A stretch of DNA of 64,000 bases from Neolewinella maritima (GCF_923081025.1 NZ_CAKLPZ010000001.1:620001-684000), one strand, 5' to 3'. Numbered from the stretch's first letter, positions 25,743 to 34,875 are shown. Translations and numbers: made by a program. The notes: generated from the sequence alone by a model not told the origin.

Positions 25743-26738
25743 ATGCCCATTGTGTGGATTGGCTTCGCCGTGTTTGTGGTGTCCCTGCTGTTTCTTGATC
25801 TGTTCGTGCTCAATAAACACGATCACGTGCCACGGACCCGCGAGGCGCTGGGGCAGACGGCCCTGTGGATGGCGATCGGTCTGGGCTTCAGCGGCTTCAT
25901 CTACCTGGCGTACGAAAACGGCTGGGTATACTCGGATCTGCCGGCCCACACGGCCATGATCAACTACCTCACGGGCTACCTGGTGGAGCTGTCGCTGAGC
26001 ATGGACAATGTGTTCGTGATCGCGGTCATCTTCGGCTACTTTCAGGTACCGGCCAAGTACCAGCACCGGGTGCTGTTCTGGGGTATCCTGGGGGCGGTGT
26101 TCTTCCGTCTGGCCATGATCCTGGCCGGGGTGTACCTGCTGGAGCAGTTCGACTGGATGTTTTACGTCTTCGGACTGCTGCTCCTCTACTCGGCCTACAA
26201 GATGGTGGGCAAGGGGGAGGAAGTGCACCCGGCCGATAACCCTATCATCAAGCTGGTGAAGAAGGTCGTGCCCGTCACGACCGAGTACCACGGACACGAT
26301 TTCTGGGTGCGTAAGAAACACGTTCTGGCCGCCACGCCATTATTTGTAGCCTTGGTAATGGTAGAGACTACGGACATCATTTTTGCGGTCGATTCCATTC
26401 CCGCCATTCTGGGTATCACCACGGACTCGTTCCTGGTCTTCTCCTCCAACATCCTGGCGGTACTGGGCCTGCGGGCACTCTACTTCGTACTCAGTTCCAT
26501 GATCGATAAGTTCGGCTACCTGAAGTATAGCCTGGCGCTGATCCTGACCTTCGTGGGGGTGAAGCTCATGCTGCACGAGGTATGGCACCCGGCGGAGTGG
26601 GTGAGTCTGGTGGTGATCTTTGTGACCCTCACTGCCGGCGTGGTCATCTCGTTGATGCGCAAGACTCCTACGGAACATTTAGACGATCCTACAGAGATCA
26701 CCGCGCCGAGTCGGGTACCGGAGGATCACCAGTTGTAG
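25743..26738 (+). CDS. TerC/Alx family integral membrane protein
   Basis: A 331-residue protein with about nine hydrophobic segments. LSLSMDNVFVIAVIFGYF near 80-97 and TTDIIFAVDSIPAILGIT near 208-225 are the two TerC signatures with conserved Asp residues. TerC/Alx proteins are linked to tellurium resistance and to manganese homeostasis or export; which applies here is unknown. No other ter genes are nearby. It is divergent from the haloperoxidase-like gene and ends seven bases from the convergent TRAP binding protein gene. Confidence 0.92.
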   Translation: MPIVWIGFAVFVVSLLFLDLFVLNKHDHVPRTREALGQTALWMAIGLGFSGFIYLAYENGWVYSDLPAHTAMINYLTGYLVELSLSMDNVFVIAVIFGYFQVPAKYQHRVLFWGILGAVFFRLAMILAGVYLLEQFDWMFYVFGLLLLYSAYKMVGKGEEVHPADNPIIKLVKKVVPVTTEYHGHDFWVRKKHVLAATPLFVALVMVETTDIIFAVDSIPAILGITTDSFLVFSSNILAVLGLRALYFVLSSMIDKFGYLKYSLALILTFVGVKLMLHEVWHPAEWVSLVVIFVTLTAGVVISLMRKTPTEHLDDPTEITAPSRVPEDHQL

Positions 26739-26744
26739 CACGCG

Positions 26745-27854
26745 CTAGGATAGTTCGTCGTAGAAGCGCTGCTCCGTGATCTCATTCCACGGTTTGGCTA
26801 GGCGACGGAACGCCTCGATGGAAGCAAACACCTTCCGGGTCGTAGCGTCGGAGGCCGCGTACTCGCGGATCACCTCCGTAGCCGCACTCCGGGCCTTAGC
26901 GATCAGCGCATCGGGGTAGGGGCGTACGGACAGCCCGGGTACCTGCCGGAGTTTTTCCAGGTATTCGGCATTCTTTACTTCGAAGGCCGAGAGCGTGTAC
27001 ATATTTATGTAGTGCGTGGCTACGGCAAAGATCTGCTGCAGATCGGGGGGTAGCTCATCGTACTTCTCCTGGTTGACGAAGAACTCGAAACTCGTACCCG
27101 GCTCGTGCCAGCCGGGGTAGTAATAGTACTTGGCGATCTCGTGGAAGCCCATGATGTAGTCGTGGTAGGGCCCTACCCATTCCGTAGCGTCCAGGATGCC
27201 GCGTTCTAGTCCGGTATAGATCTCTCCGCCGGGGAGCAGGACGGGGGTACCGCCGAGGCGCTCTAGTACGCGTCCACCGAGTCCGGGCATGCGCATCTTC
27301 AGTCCGCGGAAGTCGGCCACGCTATTGATCTCGCGATTGAACCAGCCGCCCATCTGTACGCCGGTGTTGCCACCGGCGAAGGGGATCAGTCCTACGGTAG
27401 CATAGAGTTCGCGCCACAGTTCCATACCACCGCCGCTCAGTAGCCAGGCGTTCATTTGTTGGGCATTCAGGCCGAAGGGGAAGCCGGCGAAGAACTGGGC
27501 GGCGGGCAGCTTGCCGGCCCAGTAGTAGGCCGCGCCGCTGCCCACTTCGGCGGCGCCCTGCCGTACCGCGTCGAAGGCTTCCAGGGGGGGCACCAGTTCG
27601 CCGCCGCCGTAGACGGTGATGTGGAGCCGTCCGCCGGACATCTCATGGCACAGATCGGCTAGCTTCTGGCAGCCCTCCCCCAGGATGGGGAAGCCCGGCG
27701 GCCAGGTGGTGACCATCTTCCAGTCGAAGCGCTCTCCGCTCACGGTAGCCGGACCCCGCGACTGGGCCTGCCCCTTGCCGCCGAACAGCCGCAGGGCTAG
27801 CGGTAGGCCAATCGTGCCGGCGGCCAGGCCTTTGAGTATTTTTCTTCGGTCCAT
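26745..27854 (-). CDS. TRAP transporter substrate-binding protein (DctP family), Tat signal
   Basis: A 369-residue periplasmic binding protein. The N-terminus MDRRKILKGLAAGTIGLPLA has the twin-arginine export motif. LKMRMPGLGGRVLERLGGTPV near 185-205 and the following GEIYTGLERGILDATEWVGP are conserved in DctP-type proteins that bind carboxylates. The DctQ and DctM membrane subunits are not in the window, so it is an orphan here. Its start codon directly follows the stop of the WD40 gene, which implies cotranscription. Confidence 0.92.
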   Translation of the reverse strand: MDRRKILKGLAAGTIGLPLALRLFGGKGQAQSRGPATVSGERFDWKMVTTWPPGFPILGEGCQKLADLCHEMSGGRLHITVYGGGELVPPLEAFDAVRQGAAEVGSGAAYYWAGKLPAAQFFAGFPFGLNAQQMNAWLLSGGGMELWRELYATVGLIPFAGGNTGVQMGGWFNREINSVADFRGLKMRMPGLGGRVLERLGGTPVLLPGGEIYTGLERGILDATEWVGPYHDYIMGFHEIAKYYYYPGWHEPGTSFEFFVNQEKYDELPPDLQQIFAVATHYINMYTLSAFEVKNAEYLEKLRQVPGLSVRPYPDALIAKARSAATEVIREYAASDATTRKVFASIEAFRRLAKPWNEITEQRFYDELS

Positions 27855-28946
27855 CTAGTTGCCGCCCTTCAGGTCGCGGTTGTTGAGCTGTTCATCGGCG
27901 ATCTGTTGGTAATTGCCGCGGGTCTGTGTATTGCTCTGTAGCAGGTAACAGCTCAGCAGGCCGGAGTCTTCGTGGCTGGTGAGCATCAGGCGACCGTTGT
28001 CGGTGAAGTCGATATACTCCACGCGGGCCATGGGTAGGCGGAGGGCGAGTTCACCGTCGGATAGGCGGTAAAAGTTGATGGACTGCGCGTGACCGCCCGT
28101 GACCAGGTAGTGGCCATCGGGCGTGAAGGCTACGGCTTCGATCTTGAGTGGGTCGGTGAACTCCCGCACCAACTTCCCGCTCGCCGCATCGAAGAGTCGC
28201 GCCTTGTTGTCGAATCCACCAGTAGCGAAGTGTTTCTCATCCGGACTGTACCGCACACTCTTGATGCTACCGGGCTGCTCGCCAATATCCTGAATGATCG
28301 CCCTGCGGGCTACGTCGATAACCTTAGCGAAGCCGGTGTAGGTCTTACCGCCCGGACCGTTGGGGTCCAGTGTCTGAATATTACCTCCTACCAGCAGCTG
28401 TGTGCCGTCTGCGGTAAATTGCAGGGAGTTGATGGTGGAGCCACAGTTGATCCGCGCGACCTCCGCGTAGGTGGTTCCATCGAAGAACACCGCGTTGCCT
28501 GCTTCATCGCCGCCCACGATATACCGGCCGTCGGGTGACCAGGTGATGCCGTCGAAGCCGGCCTCGGTCATCTCCATACTGTGCAGTTGCTCGCCGGTGG
28601 CGGTGTCCCAGACCCGTAGGAAGTAGTCTTCCCCACCCGTGGCGATGCGCCGGCCATCCGGCGAAAAGGTGACGCATTCTACCTCGCTTTCGTGGGCACT
28701 CTGCCAGAGTAGGGTACCGTCCGCCACCCGCCAGAGCATCACCCGGTAGCCAAACTTTCCGCCGCTGACGGCCAGGCTACCGTCGGGGCTGAATTCTGCT
28801 GCTTCCACCGACTGCAGGCCGGGGGAGACGTCCGCCACGCGATGCCAAATCAGGACGGGCTCGGGTACCTTGGCGTTGTAGATATCGGCATTGGTCTGCG
28901 CCAGGAGGGGGGTGGCGAAGAGCAGGAGGTAGATCAGGTGGCGCAT
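27855..28946 (-). CDS. secreted WD40-repeat protein
   Basis: A 363-residue protein with signal peptide (MRHLIYLLLFATPLLAQ) and about seven WD40-type blades, each with patterns such as FSPDGSLAVSGG, FSPDGRRIATGGEDYFLRVW, YSPDEKHFATGGFDNKARLF and FTPDGHYLVTGG. It probably forms a beta-propeller in the periplasm or on the surface, for protein-protein contact. The TRAP binding protein gene follows with no gap, so a common function or regulation is possible but unproven. GTACTTTG upstream on the minus strand resembles a -7 box. Confidence 0.9.
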   Translation of the reverse strand: MRHLIYLLLFATPLLAQTNADIYNAKVPEPVLIWHRVADVSPGLQSVEAAEFSPDGSLAVSGGKFGYRVMLWRVADGTLLWQSAHESEVECVTFSPDGRRIATGGEDYFLRVWDTATGEQLHSMEMTEAGFDGITWSPDGRYIVGGDEAGNAVFFDGTTYAEVARINCGSTINSLQFTADGTQLLVGGNIQTLDPNGPGGKTYTGFAKVIDVARRAIIQDIGEQPGSIKSVRYSPDEKHFATGGFDNKARLFDAASGKLVREFTDPLKIEAVAFTPDGHYLVTGGHAQSINFYRLSDGELALRLPMARVEYIDFTDNGRLMLTSHEDSGLLSCYLLQSNTQTRGNYQQIADEQLNNRDLKGGN

Positions 28947-28998
28947 GGCGTATAAGTAAGCTGTTTCAAAGTACTACTTTTCCCCCGCTGCACGACCG

Positions 28999-30321
28999 TC
29001 ACCCGTTCAACTGCAAATCCAGCTCCTCCAGGCTCACCCCCTTGGTTTCCGGCATCATGCGCCAGACCCACAGCAGCTGCAGACACATCATGAAGGCAAA
29101 AAAGGCAAAGACCGGTGCGGGGCCGATAACTCCGAACAGCAGGGGGACCAGACTAGGAATGGCCGCGGCCAGCACCCAGTGTACCGAGGTGCCGAAGGAC
29201 TGTCCGCTACCCCGCAGGTGATTCGGGAAGATCTCCGAGATGAATACCCAGATGACCGCCCCCTGCCCGATGGCATGGCTGGCGATGAACAGGAACAGAA
29301 AGATCGGCACCGCCACCCCCTGCCAGCCAAACCAGAAGGCCATGGCTACCAGCGAAAGCGACACGATGTAGCCCACCGAGCCGATGTACAGCAGCTGCCG
29401 CCGCCCGAACTTGTCGATCATACTGAGGCCGATGATGGTGAACACCAGGTTCACCACCCCCACCCCGATACTGCTCAGCAGGGCACCACTCTGTTCCAGC
29501 CCCGCCAACTCGAAGATGCGCGGTGCGTAGTAGAGAAATGCGTTGATGCCGGAAAACTGGTTGAAGAACGCCACCAGGAAGGCCAGCATGAGCGGGAAAC
29601 GGTATTTCTTGGTGAAGATGGTCTCCCCCGGCGTGGTGCGGGCGTTGTCGGCCTGTATCTGGGCGATCGTTGCCGCGGCGTCCCCCTCCGGATTGATGAG
29701 GTTCAGCACCCGCGTGGCTTCCGCGACATCGTTCTTCTGCGTCAGCAGCCAGCGCGGTGAGCGCGGCACGGTGAAGACCATCAGCGTGTAGATGGCCGCC
29801 GGAATAGCCTCTACGCCGATCATGTAGCGCCAGGCGTTTTCACCCATGTCGCTCAGCAGGTAGTTAGACAGGAAGGCCACCAGGATACCGAATACGATAT
29901 TGAACTGGTACAGGCCCACGAGCTTACCGCGATCCCCGGCCGGGGCGATCTCGGATACATAGGCCGGAGCCGCAACGGTGGAAGCCCCCACGCCGAGCCC
30001 GCCGATAAAGCGGAGCACGGCGAATAGCCACGGATCATTGGCTAGCGACGAACCGGCCGCGGAAACGAAGTACAGCACCCCGATGAGAATGAGCGTCTGC
30101 TTGCGGCCTAGCTTATCCGTAGGAATACCCCCGAACATCGCCCCCAGCACGGTACCCCACAGCGCCGAGGAAATGATGACCACCCCGTGGAAGAGCTCGC
30201 CTCGTGGCCAGAGCTCCTGTAGGGCCTGGTCCGCGCCGGAAATAACTACCGTATCAAAACCGAACAGAAAGCCGGCCAGGGCCACGGTGATGGACCAGAA
30301 AAGTATTTTACCTGATTGCAT
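28999..30321 (-). CDS. sugar porter family MFS transporter
   Basis: A 440-residue 12-segment major facilitator. FLFGFDTVVISGA near 17-29, GTDKLGRKQ-type loop (PTDKLGRKQTL) near 65-75, FNQFSGINAFLYYAPRIF near 262-279, and the terminal PETKGVSLEELDLQ are sugar porter signatures. It should import a monosaccharide with H+ or Na+; the exact sugar cannot be read. The gene stands alone between the WD40 gene and the YigZ gene. Confidence 0.92.
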   Translation of the reverse strand: MQSGKILFWSITVALAGFLFGFDTVVISGADQALQELWPRGELFHGVVIISSALWGTVLGAMFGGIPTDKLGRKQTLILIGVLYFVSAAGSSLANDPWLFAVLRFIGGLGVGASTVAAPAYVSEIAPAGDRGKLVGLYQFNIVFGILVAFLSNYLLSDMGENAWRYMIGVEAIPAAIYTLMVFTVPRSPRWLLTQKNDVAEATRVLNLINPEGDAAATIAQIQADNARTTPGETIFTKKYRFPLMLAFLVAFFNQFSGINAFLYYAPRIFELAGLEQSGALLSSIGVGVVNLVFTIIGLSMIDKFGRRQLLYIGSVGYIVSLSLVAMAFWFGWQGVAVPIFLFLFIASHAIGQGAVIWVFISEIFPNHLRGSGQSFGTSVHWVLAAAIPSLVPLLFGVIGPAPVFAFFAFMMCLQLLWVWRMMPETKGVSLEELDLQLNG

Positions 30322-30352
30322 AAGCGGCGTAAGTGTGGGCTGAATGTACAGC

Positions 30353-31006
30353 TTAGTCCCCGGTCGGCGTCACCAAAACGGTCAGTCCCTCTACCTCAAA
30401 GTCATCTCCCACCTCCTCTACGTACACCCCCGCAATAGCCGCCTGTAACTCCCGCACGGTCGCTGATGCGGTAGACTCCGGTAGCTCCAGAAGCACCTCG
30501 GCCCGCTCACCAAATGCCTGGTCGGCCATCTCCAGTCCCAGCTGACTCAGCGCACTCATCACCGGCGTCATCAGCGCGTAGCCGAAGGCAAGGCGTACCC
30601 CAGTAAGTAGTAATTGCTGGGTCACCGTCACTTCTTCCAGCGCCAGTCGGGCGGCCTCCCGGTAAGCGTTGATCAGCCCCGAGGTACCCAATTTGGTGCC
30701 CCCGAAGTAGCGGGATACTACGATGAGAATATCACTCAGCCCCGCCTTATCGATCTGCCCCAGGATGGGCTTACCGGCCGTGCCGCTGGGCTCGCCGTCG
30801 TCGTTCGCGCGCCAGCGGTCCGGGCCAGGCCCCAGGCGGTACGCATAGCAGTGGTGGTTGCACCTGTTGTGTATGCGGGCCTGCTCGGCTACGGCGTCTA
30901 GGGCAGCGGCCTCGTCCTGTACGTGGTAGAGCGCGGCGACAAATTTGCTGCTCCGATCGCGAAACTCCCCGGCAGCGGGGCCGGCCGGTACGGAATACTG
31001 GTCCAT
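30353..31006 (-). CDS. YigZ/IMPACT family protein
   Basis: A 217-residue protein with the UPF0029 (IMPACT N-terminal) domain, seen in RSSKFVAALYHVQDEAAALD and SDILIVVSRYFGGTKLGTSG near 107-126, and a C-terminal DUF1949-like ferredoxin fold. The eukaryotic relative regulates Gcn2; the bacterial function is not well defined. ATG 31006 gives the family N-terminus; a longer upstream frame is not credible. The box TACCTTGC lies three bases before the start. It diverges from queE. Confidence 0.9.
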   Translation of the reverse strand: MDQYSVPAGPAAGEFRDRSSKFVAALYHVQDEAAALDAVAEQARIHNRCNHHCYAYRLGPGPDRWRANDDGEPSGTAGKPILGQIDKAGLSDILIVVSRYFGGTKLGTSGLINAYREAARLALEEVTVTQQLLLTGVRLAFGYALMTPVMSALSQLGLEMADQAFGERAEVLLELPESTASATVRELQAAIAGVYVEEVGDDFEVEGLTVLVTPTGD

Positions 31007-31009
31007 CCC

Positions 31010-31017
31010 GCAAGGTA
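31010..31017 (-). promoter_or_regulatory. -7-like box abutting ATG 31006
   Basis: Minus-strand TACCTTGC, followed by GGG and the start codon. Identical in sequence and spacing to the box before GTG 41081. TTTC lies about 20 bases further upstream as a weak -33 element. Confidence 0.45.
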
Positions 31018-31057
31018 GCGGCAAACCAAGCGCCCCCGAAATTTGTCTACCCCTACT

Positions 31058-31693
31058 ATGCCCCGCAGCTACAAAGTCAAGGAAAGCTTCTACACCCTCC
31101 AGGGAGAGGGGGCCCAGGCCGGTCGCGCCGCCGTCTTCCTGCGCTTCACGGGTTGCAACCTGTGGAGTGGCCGCGAGGAGGACCGCCACGCTGCCGTCTG
31201 CTCCTTCTGCGACACCGACTTCATCGGTACCGATGGCGTAAACGGAGGGCGCTACACGCAGGTGCAGTGTGTAGACCTGGTGCGAAGCCTCTGGCCCGGC
31301 GGCGGACGGCCCTACGTAGTCTGCACCGGTGGTGAGCCCCTACTGCAACTGGATGTACCCCTCATCACTGCACTCCAGTCCGCCGGCTTTGAGGTGGCTG
31401 TCGAAACCAACGGCACCCTGCCCGTGCCCCCCGAGATCAACTGGGTCTGTGTGAGTCCCAAAGCCACGGCCCCCTTAGCGGTATCCGGCGGCGACGAGCT
31501 CAAATTAGTGTACCCCCAACCCGAGCCCACCGCTCAGCCCAGCGCCTTCGAGCACCTGGCGTTCACCCACTTTTTCCTGCAACCCAAGGACGAAGCCGGA
31601 CGCGACAATACGCCCGCCACCGTAGCCTACTGCATGGCACACCCCCGGTGGCGGGTCAGTCTCCAGACGCACAAGATCATGGGGATAGAATAA
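31058..31693 (+). CDS. queE: 7-carboxy-7-deazaguanine synthase
   Basis: A 211-residue radical SAM enzyme of queuosine (7-deazaguanine) biosynthesis. The cluster motif is the QueE-type C-x14-C-x2-C: C33, C48 and C51. VKESFYTLQGEGAQAGRAAV at 7-26 and CTGGEPLLQLD near 90 are also typical. The enzyme contracts the ring of 6-carboxytetrahydropterin. No queC, queD or queF is in the window. ATG 31058 starts the conserved part; a TTG 15 bases upstream is less likely. GAAATTTG at about 31037 may be its -7 box. Confidence 0.93.
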   Translation: MPRSYKVKESFYTLQGEGAQAGRAAVFLRFTGCNLWSGREEDRHAAVCSFCDTDFIGTDGVNGGRYTQVQCVDLVRSLWPGGGRPYVVCTGGEPLLQLDVPLITALQSAGFEVAVETNGTLPVPPEINWVCVSPKATAPLAVSGGDELKLVYPQPEPTAQPSAFEHLAFTHFFLQPKDEAGRDNTPATVAYCMAHPRWRVSLQTHKIMGIE

Positions 31694-31808
31694 GCGTTCT
31701 CCTTATTTAGTCTGTTTATAAACAACTGTTTATAAGTGAATTAGCCAAACATATGTTGGTCTATGTGGCTTATGTAAGTATATCTGTCACTATTAAAAAG
31801 ATTATACC

Positions 31809-32018
31809 ATGGAAGCCACCTGCAAGAACTGTAACCACTGGGAGCACGAAGCCCCCGCCGTCCAGAACCGCGACAACTTCGGCGAATGCGAAGTACTCAG
31901 CGAAAGCGGCATGAAGTACGTACTCCCCGTGCTCCAGAATCAGTCGGCCAGCACCGGCATGGAGTTTCTGACCGAAGCCAGCTTCGGCTGCAACCACTTT
32001 GCGCCCGGACGTAACTAA
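31809..32018 (+). CDS. 69-aa cysteine-containing small protein
   Basis: The product has a CKNCNHW motif at residues 5-11, a further Cys in GECEVL and one in FGCNHFAPG, so four cysteines plus histidines could bind zinc or iron. I do not recognise the family. Codon use looks like that of the neighbours. Upstream (31694-31808) is an AT-rich spacer with the direct repeat CTGTTTATAA and no clear promoter match. A palindromic terminator follows. Confidence 0.7.
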   Translation: MEATCKNCNHWEHEAPAVQNRDNFGECEVLSESGMKYVLPVLQNQSASTGMEFLTEASFGCNHFAPGRN

Positions 32019-32042
32019 AAACCAAGCCCTTATCTACTGCGG

Positions 32043-32074
32043 ATGCCACGTTTCCCAATTGGGAGGCGTGGCAT
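32043..32074. terminator. bidirectional stem-loop between convergent genes
   Basis: ATGCCACG (32043-32050) pairs with CGTGGCAT (32067-32074), enclosing the palindrome TCCCAATTGGGA. It lies four bases from the stop of the aldehyde dehydrogenase gene and 25 from that of the 69-aa gene. Confidence 0.7.
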
Positions 32075-32078
32075 TCGC

Positions 32079-33539
32079 TTATCCCCTCAGACCGCCCCAA
32101 CAGAGGTACTTGACCACCAGGTAATCCTCGAGTCCGTATTTCGAGCCCTCCCGCCCAAAGCCGCTTTCCTTCACCCCACCAAAGGGAGCCAGCGCCGTAG
32201 AGATCATACCCGTATTGATGCCCACCATGCCGTATTCCAGCGCTTCGGCGACCCGCCAGATGCGGGCGTGGTCCTGTCCGTAGAAGTAGGCGGCCAGTCC
32301 GTACGGTGTATCGTTACTCAGTTCGATCACTTCCTCCTCCGTCTCGAAGCGGAATACGGGAGCCACCGGGCCGAATACTTCTTCTTGGGCGATGTCCATG
32401 GAAGCGTCCGCATTCAGGAGTAGGGTAGGGGTGTAGCATCGGGCACCGGCTTCGTGCCGGCTGCCCCCAATGGCTACCTCCGCCCCCTTGGCTACCGCAT
32501 CCGCTACCATGCGTTCCACTTTTTCAATAGCTGCGTCATTGATCAGTGGGCCTACGTCGGTTCCTTTCTCCGTACCCACCCCTACCTGTAGGGCAGCCAC
32601 GGCCTCTCCCAGAGCCGCTACGAAGCGATCGTAGATGCCGGACTGTACGTACACACGGTTCACGCATACGCAGGTCTGCCCGCCATTGCGGTACTTGGAA
32701 GCCATTGCACCGGCGACCGCGCCCTGTAGGTCCGCGTCGTCGAATACAATGAAGGGGGCGTTGCCACCGAGCTCCAGGGAGAGCTTCTTGAGGGTGCCCG
32801 CGCTCTGTGCCATGAGCTTTTTGCCCGTGGCGGTGCTGCCGGTGAAGCTGAGCTTGCGGACGCGCCGGTCACCAGTCAGCACTTCGCCTACCTCGGCCGG
32901 CTGATTACTGGGCACCACGTTCACTACGCCCGCCGGGAAGCCTGCTTCCTCCGCCAATTGCGCCAGGGCCAGGGCGCAGAGTGGCGTATCCTCGGCGGGC
33001 TTGATGATGACCGTGCAGCCTACGGCAAGGGCCGGGGCCACCTTGCGGGTGATCATGGCGATGGGGAAGTTCCAGGGGGTGATGGCCGCTACGACGCCCA
33101 CTGGCTGCTTGAGGGTCAGGATGCGGGTGTCACTGCGGTGGCTCGGAATCACGTCCCCGTAGGCCCGCTTCCCTTCCTCGGCAAACCACTCGATGAAGGA
33201 GGCCCCGTAGGCCACCTCCCCACGACTCTCGGCCAGGGGTTTGCCCTGCTCCCGGGTCATGAGTACGGCCAGGTCCTCCTGATGTTGTAGGATGAGCTCA
33301 TACCACTTGCGCAGTACCGAAGAGCGTTCACCGGCGGTACGCTTGCTCCAGGCGGGAAAGGCATTATGTGCCGCGTCAACGGTGTGCTCGGTATCTGCGG
33401 CCCCCAGATCGGCTACTTCTGCCAGTAGTTCGTCGTTGAATGGGTCGGTGACCCGGAAGGTCGCGCCGTCACTGGCGGTGGTCCACTGGCCATCGATGTA
33501 GGCCTGCTGGCGAAATAGGGCGGGGTACTGTAGGTGCAT
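32079..33539 (-). CDS. gabD: NAD(P)-dependent succinate-semialdehyde dehydrogenase type
   Basis: A 486-residue aldehyde dehydrogenase. ITPWNFPIAMITRKVAPALA near 150-169 is the cofactor-binding loop, LELGGNAPFIVFDDAD near 252 holds the catalytic Glu, and GGQTCVCVNRVYV near 285 the catalytic Cys. The GabD type is favoured by FIEWFAEEGKRAYGDVIP and the EFLGFGREGSKYG-like C-terminus (KESGFGREGSKYGLEDY). It oxidises succinate semialdehyde to succinate; other short aldehydes are possible. No gabT or other GABA gene is adjacent. Confidence 0.9.
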   Translation of the reverse strand: MHLQYPALFRQQAYIDGQWTTASDGATFRVTDPFNDELLAEVADLGAADTEHTVDAAHNAFPAWSKRTAGERSSVLRKWYELILQHQEDLAVLMTREQGKPLAESRGEVAYGASFIEWFAEEGKRAYGDVIPSHRSDTRILTLKQPVGVVAAITPWNFPIAMITRKVAPALAVGCTVIIKPAEDTPLCALALAQLAEEAGFPAGVVNVVPSNQPAEVGEVLTGDRRVRKLSFTGSTATGKKLMAQSAGTLKKLSLELGGNAPFIVFDDADLQGAVAGAMASKYRNGGQTCVCVNRVYVQSGIYDRFVAALGEAVAALQVGVGTEKGTDVGPLINDAAIEKVERMVADAVAKGAEVAIGGSRHEAGARCYTPTLLLNADASMDIAQEEVFGPVAPVFRFETEEEVIELSNDTPYGLAAYFYGQDHARIWRVAEALEYGMVGINTGMISTALAPFGGVKESGFGREGSKYGLEDYLVVKYLCWGGLRG

Positions 33540-33703
33540 AAGTTAGAGGTTGCGGGGACGCGGGTGCAGAGTGATTTACCGTGGGGCTGATGAATGAACG
33601 CAGAACGGAAAGGAGTAGTCGAACCGCCAAAACCGCTCCGTAGTACATCTACCCGGTATCACCGTGTAGCCGGCTCACACTTCACGCTGCTAATTCTTTT
33701 ATC

Positions 33704-34591
33704 ATGTCTGTATTTACCTTCAGCGGCACCGCGGTGCTGCTGGGTCTGGGTGGGCTATGCCTGCTCCTGACCCTCTACGTACTATTCCTACGCCGCTATA
33801 TGCAAGGGGCTACACCTTCAGCGACAGACGGCCGTACGAAACTGGCGGGCACCGATCCGCTACGGTTTGGTCCGACTACCCACCGAATATCGCTGTGCGC
33901 CGCCCTGCTCGCCTCGCTCCTTACCCTCAACTGGACGCAGTGGGATGCTCCACCCGCCGTCTACTCCGGCGTGATCGAGGTGGATGAAACGATTGATCTG
34001 ATTCCGCCGCGCACCTTCGATCCGCCGCAGCCCCCGCCCCCGCCACCCCCGCCGCCTACCATCGAGGCGGTACCGGATGAAGTAGCTCCGACTGTCGACT
34101 TGATTGACCAGGGCATTACTATGAATGAGCCGGTATTCGCAACCGTACCGACGCATACGGCTTCCAGAGCAGCGCCCCCTCCGCCACCAATTGCACCCCC
34201 ACCGCCATCGCACGATGAGGACACCATTGAGATATTCGTAGAACGCATGCCAGTCTTCGGTGAAGCGTGCAAGGCGTTGAGTGGAGAGGCACGTAAGCAG
34301 TGCTCGGATCGGGCGCTCTTACGTTTCGTACAGGGCGGCATCACCTATCCCCCGCTTGCTCGAAATAACGGTATGGAGGGCGTAGTGGTCGTGCAGTTTG
34401 TCGTAGAGAAAGACGGCACGGTCTCTAGCCTCAAACCAATCCGCGAAGTAGGGGGTGGCTGTACCCAGGCTGCGCTCCAAGCCATCGAACGTATCAATAC
34501 CGAAGGACTCACCTTCACCCCCGGTATCCAGGCGGGGCACCCGGTGCGGGTGGCATTCAATCTGCCGGTGAAGTTTCAGCTAGCCAACTGA
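33704..34591 (+). CDS. energy transducer TonB-family protein
   Basis: A 295-residue protein. There are two hydrophobic segments, at about 8-28 and 65-83, then Pro-rich linkers near 107-115 and 160-170, and a TonB C-terminal domain at about 205-293 (GITYPPLARNNGMEGVVVVQ, FTPGIQAGHPVRVAFNLPVK). TonB transmits proton-motive energy to outer-membrane receptors. The second hydrophobic segment is unusual for TonB. A disulfide-capable cysteine pair lies near 188-197. No ExbB/ExbD partner is adjacent; an exbD-like gene lies 9 kb away. It overlaps the GIY-YIG gene tail-to-tail by 12 bases. Confidence 0.88.
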   Translation: MSVFTFSGTAVLLGLGGLCLLLTLYVLFLRRYMQGATPSATDGRTKLAGTDPLRFGPTTHRISLCAALLASLLTLNWTQWDAPPAVYSGVIEVDETIDLIPPRTFDPPQPPPPPPPPPTIEAVPDEVAPTVDLIDQGITMNEPVFATVPTHTASRAAPPPPPIAPPPPSHDEDTIEIFVERMPVFGEACKALSGEARKQCSDRALLRFVQGGITYPPLARNNGMEGVVVVQFVVEKDGTVSSLKPIREVGGGCTQAALQAIERINTEGLTFTPGIQAGHPVRVAFNLPVKFQLAN

Positions 34592-34849
34592 AGTACCCGG
34601 ACCGTTCATGATCAGCCAGTCGAGGTAATTCTTGTTCTTCGTCTTTTTCAAATGAAGCTCTCTACTTCGGGCCAAAGTATCTGAGTCAAAGGATTCGTAG
34701 TAGCGTAGGGTCCATGGTCCCTTACCGCGCGTCCAACTGCCTTCATTCGCCTGGTGCGTACGGATACGTTCTGCCAAGTTTTGGGTATAGCCAATATAGA
34801 ACTTACCTGCCTCAGACTTTAGGATGTAGATGTATGCTGCGGAATCCAT
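34580..34849 (-). CDS. GIY-YIG nuclease domain protein
   Basis: An 89-residue protein of the short YhbQ/UPF0213-like group. YIYILKSEAGKFYIGYTQNL at 6-25 is the GIY-YIG core, and ERIRTHQANEGSWTRGKGPW supplies the Arg and His. Such proteins are predicted single-domain nucleases of uncertain role. It lies just upstream of tRNA-Asp on the same strand direction and overlaps the tonB gene on the other strand. Confidence 0.92.
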   Translation of the reverse strand: MDSAAYIYILKSEAGKFYIGYTQNLAERIRTHQANEGSWTRGKGPWTLRYYESFDSDTLARSRELHLKKTKNKNYLDWLIMNGPGTSVG

Positions 34850-34875
34850 ATGGAGTGCACAATAGGAACCACAAA

